Shown in pieces: positions 43,490-53,659 of a DNA stretch of 64,000 bases. The DNA lies in assembly GCA_015345905.1 (NCBI GenBank), contig JADDTR010000007.1, positions 496,001 to 560,000 of the forward strand, given 5' to 3'. The notes under the pieces were generated by a model. It was not told the DNA's origin. It was given only the letters and a program-made list of their open reading frames with translations, and did not search any database. A program made the position numbers and the translations under genes. This stretch comes from Aotearoamyces nothofagi. Lineage: Eukaryota > Ascomycota > Leotiomycetes > Leotiales > Tympanidaceae. Position 1 is the first letter of the stretch. Every line of letters begins with the position of its first letter.

Positions 43490-44562
43490 ATGGCGATGTC
43501 GGCAATACTCCGAACTAGAGTGCGAGCTCAGTTCCGGTCACCGCAATGCAGCATTTCAACAACAAAATATTTCAGAATGAATTCAAGCAGACCATTCTCC
43601 TCCTATCTTGTCACTCCGAAGGAGCTTGATGAAGCGCTAAAGAAAAACGCTCCCACGAAAATATCCACGTTACCACGAACCATACCGCTCTGCGCATCAT
43701 GGTTCCTGCCAAACGACGGGCGCAACGGCTTGGACACGTTCAGAGAGAGGCGGATTCCCAATGCACGATTCTTTGATCTAGATAAAGTAATCGACAAGCA
43801 CAGTCCTTATCCGCACATGCTCCCCACAGCGTCCACTTTCGCATCTGCTATGAGTGCTCTAGGAATTCGAAAGGACGACACTGTGGTCGTATATGACACA
43901 CAGGAGCTAGGAATATTCAGCGCGCCAAGGGTTGGGTGGACTCTGAAGGTGTTCGGGCATGGTCAAGTACACATTCTCAACAACTTCAAGCTGTGGGTTG
44001 AAGAGGGTTACCCCACGGAATCTGGCGAGTTCTACAGCGTCGATGCTTGTCCTTATGAGATCCCTGAAATTGATGAGAGTAAGGTTATAGAGTTTGAAAA
44101 GGTCAGAGAGTTGGCTAAGGACTACAATAAGGAGGGCTCAGAGGGGGTCCAGATACTGGATGCTAGAACATATGGTCGCTGGTCCGGAAATGATCCTGAA
44201 CCACGCCCCGGATTATCTTCCGGTCACATACCAGGAGCTATCAACGTACCGGTGTCCGATCTACTAGACCCCAAAACAAAGGCGTTATTGCCAGGAGCAC
44301 AACTCAGGAAGGTGTTTGAGGCAAAGGGTATTGATCCATCGCGTCCGATCGTAAACAGTTGTGGGACAGGTGTTACAGCTGCAGTTATTGACGCTGCTCT
44401 CACTGAAGCCGGGTATGGAGATGAAAATAACCGGAAGCTATATGATGGTAGCTGGACGTGAGTGACCCTATCCCCTAGTTCTTACTATACTAATCTCTCC
44501 ACAGTGAATGGGCCCAGCGTGTTAAACCTTCCGACAATTTGATCGAGAAAGCCTTGTCTTGA
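43490..44562 (+). CDS. TUM1: mitochondrial thiosulfate/3-mercaptopyruvate sulfurtransferase (tandem rhodanese)
   Basis: Two exons (43490-44457 and 44505-44562) give 341 residues. The enzyme moves sulfur from mercaptopyruvate or thiosulfate to acceptors; yeast Tum1 feeds tRNA thiolation. The first 38 residues are Arg/Ser/Thr-rich without acids, a likely mitochondrial targeting peptide, with a second Met at residue 30 that could give a cytosolic form. Two rhodanese domains follow: an inactive one (LCASWFLPND, RIPNARFFDLDKV, VVYDTQELGIFSAPR) and a catalytic one with LDARTYGRW, SGHIPGAINVPVSDLLD and Cys291 in NSCGTGVTAAV. The CGTGVT loop is typical of the mercaptopyruvate/Tum1 group. The second exon adds the conserved C-terminal SWTEWAQR and a short tail. 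Confidence 0.93.
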
Positions 44563-45443
44563 ATGATGGCTTGCTACGTTAGCTCCCAGTATTACTTCTG
44601 AGGATACCCATTACGTTGTATTTTCGTGACAGCATTCCATTTAACTGATTGTAGCTCTTAGCTTTCATGTATTTGACGGTCATATGCCTACCGCTGAGGC
44701 TCGTTGCGGCTTCATTTCAAACAAAGCCTAATCAAGCTCTCCAACTTCAGTACATGTTACAAGAATATTCCTCGTGATGCAATCATGTGATGGTGAAGAC
44801 TTTTCGGAGGGTAGAACCGTAGAAGGTAAAGCGGCGAGGAACTCGAAAGTCCGTGCTAGACATTCTCAATTGGTAGGAAATAGTCGGGACTATATATAAC
44901 ATCCATTAATCTCGTTTGAAATACAAAATTGATCTTGTAATACATTCAGAGAGTGCTTCTAAAGAAAGACTTACCGTTGATAAGATTGATGTTATAGTTT
45001 TCCTAGTAGTTAATAGATGCTTCATGTTGATGCCTTAGGCAAACGTTAGTTAAAGACATGTCAACTTCACTTCTAATACTGTTCACATTCCCCTTAGAGT
45101 CAGATTCAATAATAGAGCTACGTAGTAGGTATACAGTATAAAGTAGTACAGTTCATAGTACAGTATTAATCGCACTTTAGGCTTAGTCATCCGCTAACGA
45201 GGCTACGTCAAATCGGCAAACAAAATAGCTTTGCCATGTGTGATTGGCCACCCTCGCGAGCCTCGAGCCTCGCCTACTCAGGCTGTTAATCTGTGTATAC
45301 CTGATCTATAAGGCTATATGGAAGTCTTGGCGTAGGGTTCGCCTAAAATGTTAAAATCCCACATTGCGATACAGTCTCGAAAAGCATCGTCGCAAACGCC
45401 TAATTTCGCCAACCCTCGACTTTTCGCCCATACACAATCAAAT
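44563..45443. other. AT-rich intergenic region before RPS2
   Basis: About 880 bp, AT-rich, with no recognisable gene. An ATG at 45348 is in frame with RPS2 without an intervening stop, but the extension does not match the family. Confidence 0.5.
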
Positions 45444-46383
45444 ATGGCTGACGCACCCCGTGGAGGAGCTGCTGCTCGTGGAGGTGGATTTGGTTCAAGA
45501 GGCGACCGTGGAGGAGGTGAGAAGCTACAACTCGTCCTTTAACAGATCTTTTTAGACTGATGATATTTTACAGATCGCGGACGTGGTGACAGAGGCCGTG
45601 GTGGACGTCGTGGACCCCGCCGTGGAGCCAACAAGAATGAAGAGAAGGAATGGCAACCCGTCACCAAGCTTGGCCGTCTTGTTAAGGCCGGAAAGATAAA
45701 GAGCATGGAGGAAATTTACCTTCACTCTCTGCCCATCAAGGAGTACCAGATTGTGGACTTCTTCCTGCCAAAGCTGAAGGATGAGGTCATGAAGGTAAGA
45801 ACTTTTACAGCTTCAAATTGGACGTATTACAATTGATGACTGGAACTGACATATGCTCTCACAACAGATCAAGCCAGTCCAGAAGCAAACTCGTGCCGGT
45901 CAACGTACCCGATTCAAGGCTATCGTTGTTATTGGAGATTCTGAGGGTCACGTTGGTCTCGGCATCAAGACCTCCAAGGAAGTCGCAACTGCCATCCGTG
46001 CAGCTATCATCATTGCCAAGCTCAGTGTTCTCCCAATCCGAAGAGGATACTGGGGTACCAACTTGGGTGCTCCCCACTCTCTGCCAACGAAGGAGAGCGG
46101 CAAGTGCGGTTCCGTCACTGTCAGACTTATTCCTGCTCCCCGTGGTACTGGTCTCGTCGCATCCCCCGCTGTGAAGCGTCTTCTACAACTTGCTGGTGTT
46201 GATGACATTTACACCGCCTCTTCCGGTTCAACTAAGACTCTGGAGAACACCCTCAAGGCCACCTTCGTCGCTGTCGGCAACACTTACGGCTTTTTGACCC
46301 CTGACTTGTGGAAGGAGACCAAGCTCATCCGAAGTCCTCTGGAGGAGTTCGGTGATGTTCTCAGAGAAGGAAAGAAGTACTAA
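45444..46383 (+). CDS. RPS2: 40S ribosomal protein S2 (uS5)
   Basis: Three exons (45444-45516, 45574-45794, 45868-46383) encode 269 residues of ribosomal protein uS5, which sits at the mRNA entry channel of the small subunit. The N-terminus has the eukaryotic RGG-rich extension ([20 protein letters not shown]), commonly arginine-methylated. The conserved body includes [37 protein letters not shown], the S5 signature [19 protein letters not shown] and [15 protein letters not shown], plus [39 protein letters not shown] and [14 protein letters not shown]. The start at 45444 was chosen because MADAPRGG matches the family; an in-frame ATG 96 bp upstream does not. Probably highly expressed. Confidence 0.97.
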
Positions 46384-46822
46384 ATGTCAACATGGTAGCG
46401 GGTATGCGTTAAGATCATTTTGTTTGCACATAAGGCTTGCAATTAAACAAGACTTGAGAGTAGTTATCTCTACATGAATTAGAAACTGCTTTTCATGACT
46501 TGGATTAATTCGTGATATCTGAGACTTAGCATTCGCTGAGTAGGGATCTTTAGATTTGGGTATCGGATGCTCTTGCCCAATGTAGAGTTCTTAAGGTCGT
46601 TGAACTCGGATCGACATCTTTTAATATAAAGACAGAAGGAGCTTCTGTCCTGTACACCATCATAAAAGCTCTTGTCATCCCTTCGCCTCTTTCTCTCAAT
46701 CCCACTCACCTCCACTCCTGTACCGTTCACACTTTGCTTTGCTGTGCACTTTTTGGTCGTTAATCTGTCCCACCGCTCGTTTCTACCCCCTCACTGTTCT
46801 CACAGGCACTGCTTGGTTAAGG
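46384..46822. other. intergenic between RPS2 and secreted Cys-rich gene
   Basis: 439 bp. The last 150 bp are CT-rich, a common fungal leader. Nothing else is recognised. Confidence 0.5.
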
Positions 46823-48010
46823 ATGCATTTACTCCGTCGTTTTGGTCCATCCATTACATCCATTTCCCTGCTTATTGCAGTATCAGTGATCGCCGTTGTT
46901 TCCTTTGGAGAGGCTTTCAAAGTCATGGTCGTTCGTGCAGAACGCTATGCAAACCATAGGTCTAATATTAAACGTCGGGATTCAGGCTCGACCTTATTTC
47001 TGTTTGGACAAAATGTATCGACTGCCAGTTTGGGTGCCGCAATTAATGAAACGGATGGAATATACACCCGTGCCCAATCAGTTAACAATCCCTTGAACAC
47101 AACAGCGGCAGTTTCCCTTGGCATGGCCAACCCTTCAGTTACCGTTGTCCAATTTCCACACAGTACTTCCTCGGGCTACAGACCTTCTACCACATGTCCT
47201 TCCTGTCTCCTGCACGCAGATGAAGGGCATTTCTGCCAATACGTAGCGGTAACTATGACGGCAGGTGCTTCCTCAAGGTCAGTCTTTCATCATTGTTATT
47301 CTTGTGCTTGATTAATTGACATAGCACTCAGTCCCAGCCCGCACCCCTGTCCAAATGCAGGATACTCTTGTTCCGAATGCCCCGGGGGCTGGTTTTGCCC
47401 TCCGGTACAGACCTCAGCTCGTTCATGTTCTTGTGGTTATGGATGGGCTTGTACCGATTGTGGAAATGGCCATTTTTGCGTCTCAGGCCAAAAAAGCAGT
47501 GCTTTTCCCATCAATGCCAGGACGGCGTCGACTGTATCAGCAAGTCCTCTGTAAGTCTCAAGCCTCTCTGTGCATCGTCCAACAATCAAAGTCCTCTCAA
47601 TTGCTTTCGGCCTTCGAATATTTTGACCATGACATGATTTGACTTTGGCTAACGCATTATTTATTCCCAGTTCGTTAGGTGATAATAATTCTGTAGCGGC
47701 ATCCACGACAAGCTCCCAGGCGAGTCTTGGTTCAAACCCAATAGCAGCTACATTGGGCTTAACCCCTAGTATCTCGTCCACGGTATTGCAAACTTCCAAT
47801 AGTCTTCTTGCTCTTGGTGAAATTCTTCACGATGTTGCCGATGGAGATGTTACTCCATCAGACGACGTAGTCCCATTAACTGATGAACTAGCGAGAACCA
47901 TCGTTATCTCTAAGTATATAACAGAATTCGTTACACAAATTCCGAGCACGGAGGTAGTACCAACCTCTCTATCTCTCAAAGCGAGGCGAAGCAGCGGATT
48001 CGCAGCTTGA
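46823..48010 (+). CDS. putative secreted or membrane-anchored Cys-rich protein, unknown function
   Basis: Not a family I recognise. Three exons (46823-47277, 47332-47550, 47671-48010) give 337 residues. An Arg-containing start and a hydrophobic segment (SISLLIAVSVIAVVSFGEAF, residues 11-30) look like a signal peptide or signal anchor. A loop with several N-glycosylation sequons (QNVSTAS, INETDG, PLNTTAA) follows, then CPSCLLHADEGHFCQY. The second exon is strongly Cys-rich: HPCPNAGYSCSECPGGWFCP and CSCGYGWACTDCGNGHFC, a repeated GHFC ending. The third exon is Ser/Thr-rich with a helix (LLALGEILHDVADGD) and ends in a basic tail without a GPI signal. Splice sites AG|GTCAGT and CAG|T were picked because they alone continue the Cys-rich frame. 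It could be a cell-wall protein or effector-like protein. Confidence 0.7.
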
Positions 48011-48960
48011 GATATGGCTCTCCATCAGTGTTGGGGATGGGTAATGAGAGATAAACGGTGGCGTTTGGTAACATGGAAGTTATCTCGGTGCTAGTACATA
48101 CCTTACTGTCTTTCACATGGCTCCACAGATAAAAGGTCATGCTTGGGTCATAGCTTACAAATTTGGAATTGTATGCTGTATCCTATAAATATCAGATCTT
48201 GGGAAGAGGATAATGATTACTAAAGTTGCTGCGAATGCTCTTAATTGTGTCGCATTAGCAATATAGTATTAGTTTTGCTAAGATTAACTATTAACGCCGA
48301 CACATTATCTATAGTATAAATTTTAGATGGTGAGAATGCTGCGCCATACGTCGTATAGTAGTTATATAAAGGCACCGTTAAACTTAGGCTACACGCCAAC
48401 GGTCCAAGTAATAGCATAATGCTTTTGCCATCAGTACAGTATATTCAGATATATGAACCTCTCTTCCTCATTGCCACAAATTTACTCAAGCCTGTTACAT
48501 CTCGTAGACGTGACAGTACGCTGATTTAATCGGCCTTCAGTCGTAGGTGGTATTTGTTGTGGTCGGGTATGAGCCAGTCATCATCCCTCGGGCCTGACTC
48601 TCTTTATCATGTCTTTACAAAATCCAAGTTAAACTTTCACATTTTTGGATCAACTTCGGTCTATGTTATAGCACGTCAGTAAAATGATATTAGAGTCCCA
48701 TTTGATATTTCATATGTTCAACAAGGCCCGAGGAGGATGGTTTGAGAGACGATCAAGTTTCAAGCCAGATAAGATTAAACCGAAAATAAGTTCTAAAAAG
48801 GATGTTCGAATATAGAAAAGTCGCTATTAACTAACATCTGCGCCATGGCCCTAAAGCTGTTGAGGTCGCCTTTCACTAAACTTTCTTCTACATATCAGAG
48901 GAATCCTTTGTGAGTAAATAAGCCTGTTCTGGCTCTGGGACGGCCGCAACTATGGGCTCT
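48011..48960. other. convergent 3' flanks, AT-rich
   Basis: 950 bp between two facing stop codons. No gene, repeat or RNA seen. Confidence 0.55.
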
Positions 48961-51562
48961 TCATTTTGCCACTGGATTTTCAGCTACGCCACCACCACTG
49001 AACCGTACCTTCTTTTCTGCTGGCTCATCTGCTGGTGAAGCTCTAGACCTAGCATGTTTCCCGGAAGATTCATACCCTACTACTTCGCCTGCTTTCTCTT
49101 TTAAAATGGACAGTGGATTCGGGATCTTTGAGAGTGAGAGTTTATCGGCCCACGTCTTTTTGTACAGGTGAGAGAATTCGGGGACTTTTGAAACATTAAT
49201 AGACCCTCCTGAAAAGGACGTGGAGTGGCTGGAGACTTACCCCCTTTCAACTGCTTCTCCATCTGTTTGCCTAAAACCGCCTCCTGGAATGGTGTCTCTC
49301 CGAAGGGAAAATAGGTTTCTCCTTCAATAAAACTCATCTTCTCCTTCTCGGGGGTTACGATAAAGCCACGCTTTCCCCAATATGTCACCTCATCTTCATC
49401 GTCCTCGTCCAATGCCACCTCTGTCATCTGTTCTGGTATCGGTCCACTAGATTTGATCTCCTTTTGGCGCTGGCATGTCTGCAGTTCCACCGGCCATCTT
49501 CTGATTGAGAAATATGGCTCCTTTGGCTTCTCCTTTTCGTCTGCAAAGGCCCAGAGTTGCTCATAATTAGGGTCTCGGCTCTCATCGTTATTATTACTCT
49601 CTAGGATGATCTTGTATTGCAGCAACTCTACTGCTTGCTTTTGCGTGACTATTTCCTGCGTATTCGTCGGCAGCAATAATCGAGCGATGCTGATGAGCTC
49701 TTCAGCAGTACGATGTATACCAGGAGGGGGGTTTGTAACGAATTCTCTAACAACTGCCATTGCCTGTGTCTCCGCGCCGACTTGAATTGTGATGTCTTGA
49801 ACATGTTGATGCAATAAGCTTTTGATTGCTTGGCCTAGTCGGAGTGCTAGCATGGGAAAGACTGCCATCTGCATTACTATTGGCTTTCCTTCAAGTCCAT
49901 TGCCATTATACCGGACTTTATCAAAACCTGCGACTGGACGATCGACATAACGGTCTTCCGGATGGGAATCCATGAGAGGCATTTGCACATTGTCTCCATC
50001 AAGCCTGGGATAGGTTAGTAGAGGAAAGATATTTCTTGACTTCTATATAAAGCAAGGCTAGGGCTACGTACCTGACACGATTGATGTCACTTAAAACCCC
50101 TAGAGCCTTCCGCATAACGTTGAGAGATATTGGAGGATTTGGTCGAGGAGCAATGGAGTTGATTTGCAACGCCACTTTTTCAAGAGACACCTGCTTATTC
50201 GCGCCTGAAAAGAAACCTGACTCTAATAAGTCATCTAGGCGTGAAGAGATCCGTACTAAGGTATTATAACCAGCTCGTGTGGGTTGGTTAGGTATCACGT
50301 ATCTTTGCGAATTCCAGGATGATTCGGCGAGGACAAGAAGGATATCAATCTCCTCCTGAGTTAGTGTTTCAACGATGGCCCTATCTGGATCATTGCCAAC
50401 TAAACCATTATGGATATTCAGAATAACTTTCTGAATCAGGGGTCGAGGCGCAACCATCGCGGCGTCTTGAAGCCTCTTAGCAATGGATTGGAGATACTCT
50501 ATCCGTGCTGTGAGCTTCTCTCTGTATTTCTCCGCCAACACAGGAATATATGGCCCATTGAAGTTCGGCGGCGCAGGCACGTACAAGCTATTGTTCTTAT
50601 GCTTTTGGATTTCTGTGTCCCTCTTCAACCACGCATTGATCTCCTCCTGGCGACGGAAATCCGCAATCTTCTTCGTGTACTCAAATGGTTCGGGACTCGC
50701 TGGCCTCGCATTCTGGGGTATGGCTTGATGTATAATCTCGGCCTTCGCCCATCCAGGATTCCCTAGTGTCTTCAAATTATGAGTCTCGTACTCCATTAGG
50801 CTCTGTTGGATCTCTTCATCCGGTTGCAGCAGACGGATACCGACTCCATAATTCCCGAAGTCAAAGCAAGCCCTCGTAGCTTGCGTAGCTCTTCTAATCC
50901 AGTCTTGGTGGACGCTAATCATCGATTTGATCTGCTTGATCTCCCTAACATCGTGTAGCTCATTATCGGCCCCGGCATTCTCTTTCTCGAGATCTGCGAT
51001 ATACAGGGAGATTTCTTCAAGCTTGGTTTCAAAGTTCAAATAGCGGTAGTAATCCTCGTCTGATAGAAAGTTTCTGATTTGCTTAAGACGCGTGGGAACG
51101 GGTGGCTGCCGATGCCCTCTCCAGTGGCTAAACTTTTTTGCATCTTCTGCTGACTTGTCTTCTGCTGACTTGTCCTCCGCTGACTTGTCCTCCGCTGACT
51201 TGTCCTCCGCTGCTTTGCCTGTCGCTAACTTGTCTGCCAGGTCCTTCTGAAGTCTTTTTATGATCTACCATTTAGCATGACTCTTGTTCTATTTGATTTG
51301 GGAAGACATAAAAGAGACTTACGCTGCCATGGTGTATATTCTTGATTGCAATCTTCTCAGGTAGGAACTTCCTTCTGAACCAGGGTACCCCGAGTTCAAC
51401 GTTAAGGGGCGAAATCGGGCTTTAGGGAATGTTAAGAGTTGGTTGAGCAACTGTGGGAGTAATAGTTCTTCCTTGCTATAATAACCTTTCACCTTCGAGA
51501 GATCTCGCGCCCTCCTCTCTTTGAAAGTAGCTGTGCTCGTCACAATCAAAGGATTTCAGCAT
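48961..51562 (-). CDS. uncharacterised 792-residue acidic/helical protein (head-to-head with the DSGA protein gene)
   Basis: Family unknown. Proposed exons 51562-51486, 51419-51323, 51264-50072, 50004-49241 and 49208-48961 keep one frame throughout. Exons 2-5 are well supported: each stop is bridged by an intron with good sites, and the terminal exon (from GSINVSKVPEFSHLYKKTW to FSGGGVAENPVAK) reads sensibly. The first exon (MLKSFDCDEHSYFQRE) and its weak donor GTTATT are tentative. Features: an AEDKS pentapeptide repeated about five times, a basic patch (KKFSHWRGHRQPPVPTRLK), LSDEDYYRYLNFETKLEEIS with likely coiled coil, WIRRATQATRACFDFGNYG, a long alpha-helical middle (residues about 200-460), a second helical domain (MAVFPMLALRLGQAIKSLLH), an acidic loop (EVALDEDDEDEVTYWGKRG) and FPFGETPFQEAVL. 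No membrane helix, zinc knuckle or catalytic motif is evident. It shares a 313-bp divergent promoter with the next gene. Confidence 0.72.
51145..51219 (-). repeat. 15-bp coding tandem repeat (SAEDK), 5 copies
   Basis: Units of ctccgctgacttgtc or ttctgctgacttgtc on the plus strand, reading AEDKS on the minus strand. Copies differ by C/T changes; the last (upstream end of the coding strand) is the most diverged. Confidence 0.9.
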
Positions 51563-51875
51563 TCCTTGCCGCAACCGATGTTGCAAACAAAGGAATGTAT
51601 CTCCAAGCAGCTGTGAGACATCCTCATAATTGCCGCTTCCGACCTGAACAATGAGACTGTCTTCTATCGATGCTTACGGTGCATTGAACGCAATCATGGG
51701 GAGACGCTTGCATATGCCATCCAGAATGAAGGCATGACCTTTGTTTGAAGTATGGCAATCAAAAGAAGCGGTTGGGATGACGAGGGAATAATTCTATCAG
51801 AAACCTGCAAGCACCAAAAGCTACTGGACCTTTCTAATCTTTCAGAACTACTTTTGATCGGTCAATCAAGCAATA
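51563..51875. promoter_or_regulatory. shared divergent promoter of the unknown gene pair
   Basis: 313 bp between the proposed start codons of two head-to-head genes. No specific factor site claimed. Confidence 0.5.
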
Positions 51876-53659
51876 ATGGGTTCCACTACTAGGACTATGA
51901 CAGGCACAATAGAGAGGGTCAAGTACGACAACTCCTCCCTTCAGCTCGGCGGTGCAAAACGCACATCTCTCAGTAAGGACTCGCATAGGAGTCGAAGCAA
52001 CAATAAGAAAGGACGTAGGAGTCCTAAAATTCTCAAAAATAGGGAAAGGAAAGAACTCATCAAGGAGCCACTTGAATTTGACCCAAAGGAATTCGATAGA
52101 TCCCTACCGTATTGTCCTATGGTGGACCTTACCAATGGGGTCGACTTCATTCCTCCAGTTATATTTGGGGGGAATGGGCCTGATGGACTCAGCAATATCG
52201 GTCGTGCTAACCAGGCCATCCGGCAATGGGAGATTATTCGTACCTCACATGAGGAGCATTACCCAGTTGTGTTGCCAATGATTGACGAGCGCTTAAAGGA
52301 AGTAAGGGAGGCGAGGGCGGCGCTTGAGGACAATGAGGCGAACAACCGCGTTGTGTATGTTCTAAGCCCCTTGAAGGAATGTCTGCCCAAATGCTAATGA
52401 CATGAAGAGACGTTGAAGCGGCAAAGCAGAAAGTTATAGAGCGCATTGGTCATTTGAAGGCGGCTCTAGAAACGAGCCGGTTCGATGCAGAAGGTGAAAA
52501 CATCCAAGGAGCGATTACGGCCTACGAGTCAGGACAGATCGGGTTTTCCGATCAGTATACCCTTATCTATGCTGGCAAGGTCGTCGACAAAGCTGCCACA
52601 TATGCAGACTTTACCAGAGATCGGCAAAGTCGTCTAGACTGCTACGCCGAACTTCACGGTCCGCACTGGCTCTGGTGGGAGAGCCCCCTTATGGTGCGCC
52701 CAGAGGCACAACCTCGAGCAGCGCTTTGCGGAGCATACGAGCGAACCGTTACTCCCGGTGGACTTGGGGCATATTATGTTAATCAGTGTTTCTGGAAACG
52801 TGCTGGTTGGGTGAACAGAATTCCTACTACAGAGTTCAAAATATTCCCGCCACTTCTAACAAGCCCAACTGGAAGAATATTCTGCCAAGAGCAAGGCCCA
52901 AAAATCACCTTCCGATCCATGCTCGACTCTGGTGCTACTTATCCTTCGTTGCATGCATCTGACTTTCGGGCGCTTGGTATAGAGCCTGACAACTATGGCG
53001 CCCAATCTCTAGAGAACATCCTGACTCCAAAAGGTTTCATGCAATCGAGGGTGTACGAATTGTTTGTTACTCTCCTTGACCCTTTTTCGAACTCCCTTGT
53101 CGACGCCAACGATGCTGTGTGGCCATATCATGGGAAGTATCTAGGCAGTCTTTGCCCAGTCATGTCGACTGTTGAAGTAGATTCTTTCCCCAATTCAATA
53201 GGACTGATTCAAAATGAGCGGCTTTCAGGCATGCTGCCATTTCTTGCCAGTTACATGACATTTACTCCGACTCGCAACAAAATGTTTGTGGGCGAAGATC
53301 GCAACGACGTTATGGGCAACCACAAAACGCCAGGGCAAAGGAAATGGGATATTAGCATGCCATCCACTGTACCCGCAAGTTCTGTACATTGGCATAAATT
53401 TGATAATCCCAAGATCAGGTTTTGGCATAATAAGGGACAGGTAATCGATGAGGATGATCCTGTCAAAAAGCACGTCAGCCATACAAAGTACTTTGCCGGC
53501 ACAGATAATGAGGTTGTCGTTACTAGCGATCCGAAGCTTGATTGCGATCTGGCACAAGCTAAGAGAGATGTAGAGAAATTTATGAAGGAAGACCCGGACC
53601 TAGCTATTGAGCGTATGAAGGGGTTGGGCTTAGACCCTGGCGCTGAAAGCTTGCCTTAG
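51876..53659 (+). CDS. 576-residue protein with a retropepsin-like aspartic protease motif (DSGA)
   Basis: Two exons (51876-52354 and 52408-53659; 53-bp intron with donor GTATGT and branch GCTAATGAC). The N-terminal 70 residues are basic (KDSHRSRSNNKKGRRSPK). A helical region follows (RANQAIRQWEIIRTSHEE, then DVEAAKQKVIERIGHLKAAL). From about residue 320 the chain resembles a retropepsin monomer: ITFRSMLDSGATYPSLHA with candidate catalytic Asp333, then FRALGIEPDN, a flap-like stretch, and a second motif RLSGMLPFLASYMTF near residue 440 where retropepsins have a hydrophobic-hydrophobic-Gly segment. The C-terminus is hydrophilic (EDDPVKKHVSHTKYF, KRDVEKFMKEDPDLAIERM). There is no reverse transcriptase, integrase or other retroelement part next to it, and the frame is intact, so I treat it as a host gene. 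Proteolytic activity is inference. It forms a divergent pair with the 792-residue gene. Confidence 0.78.
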
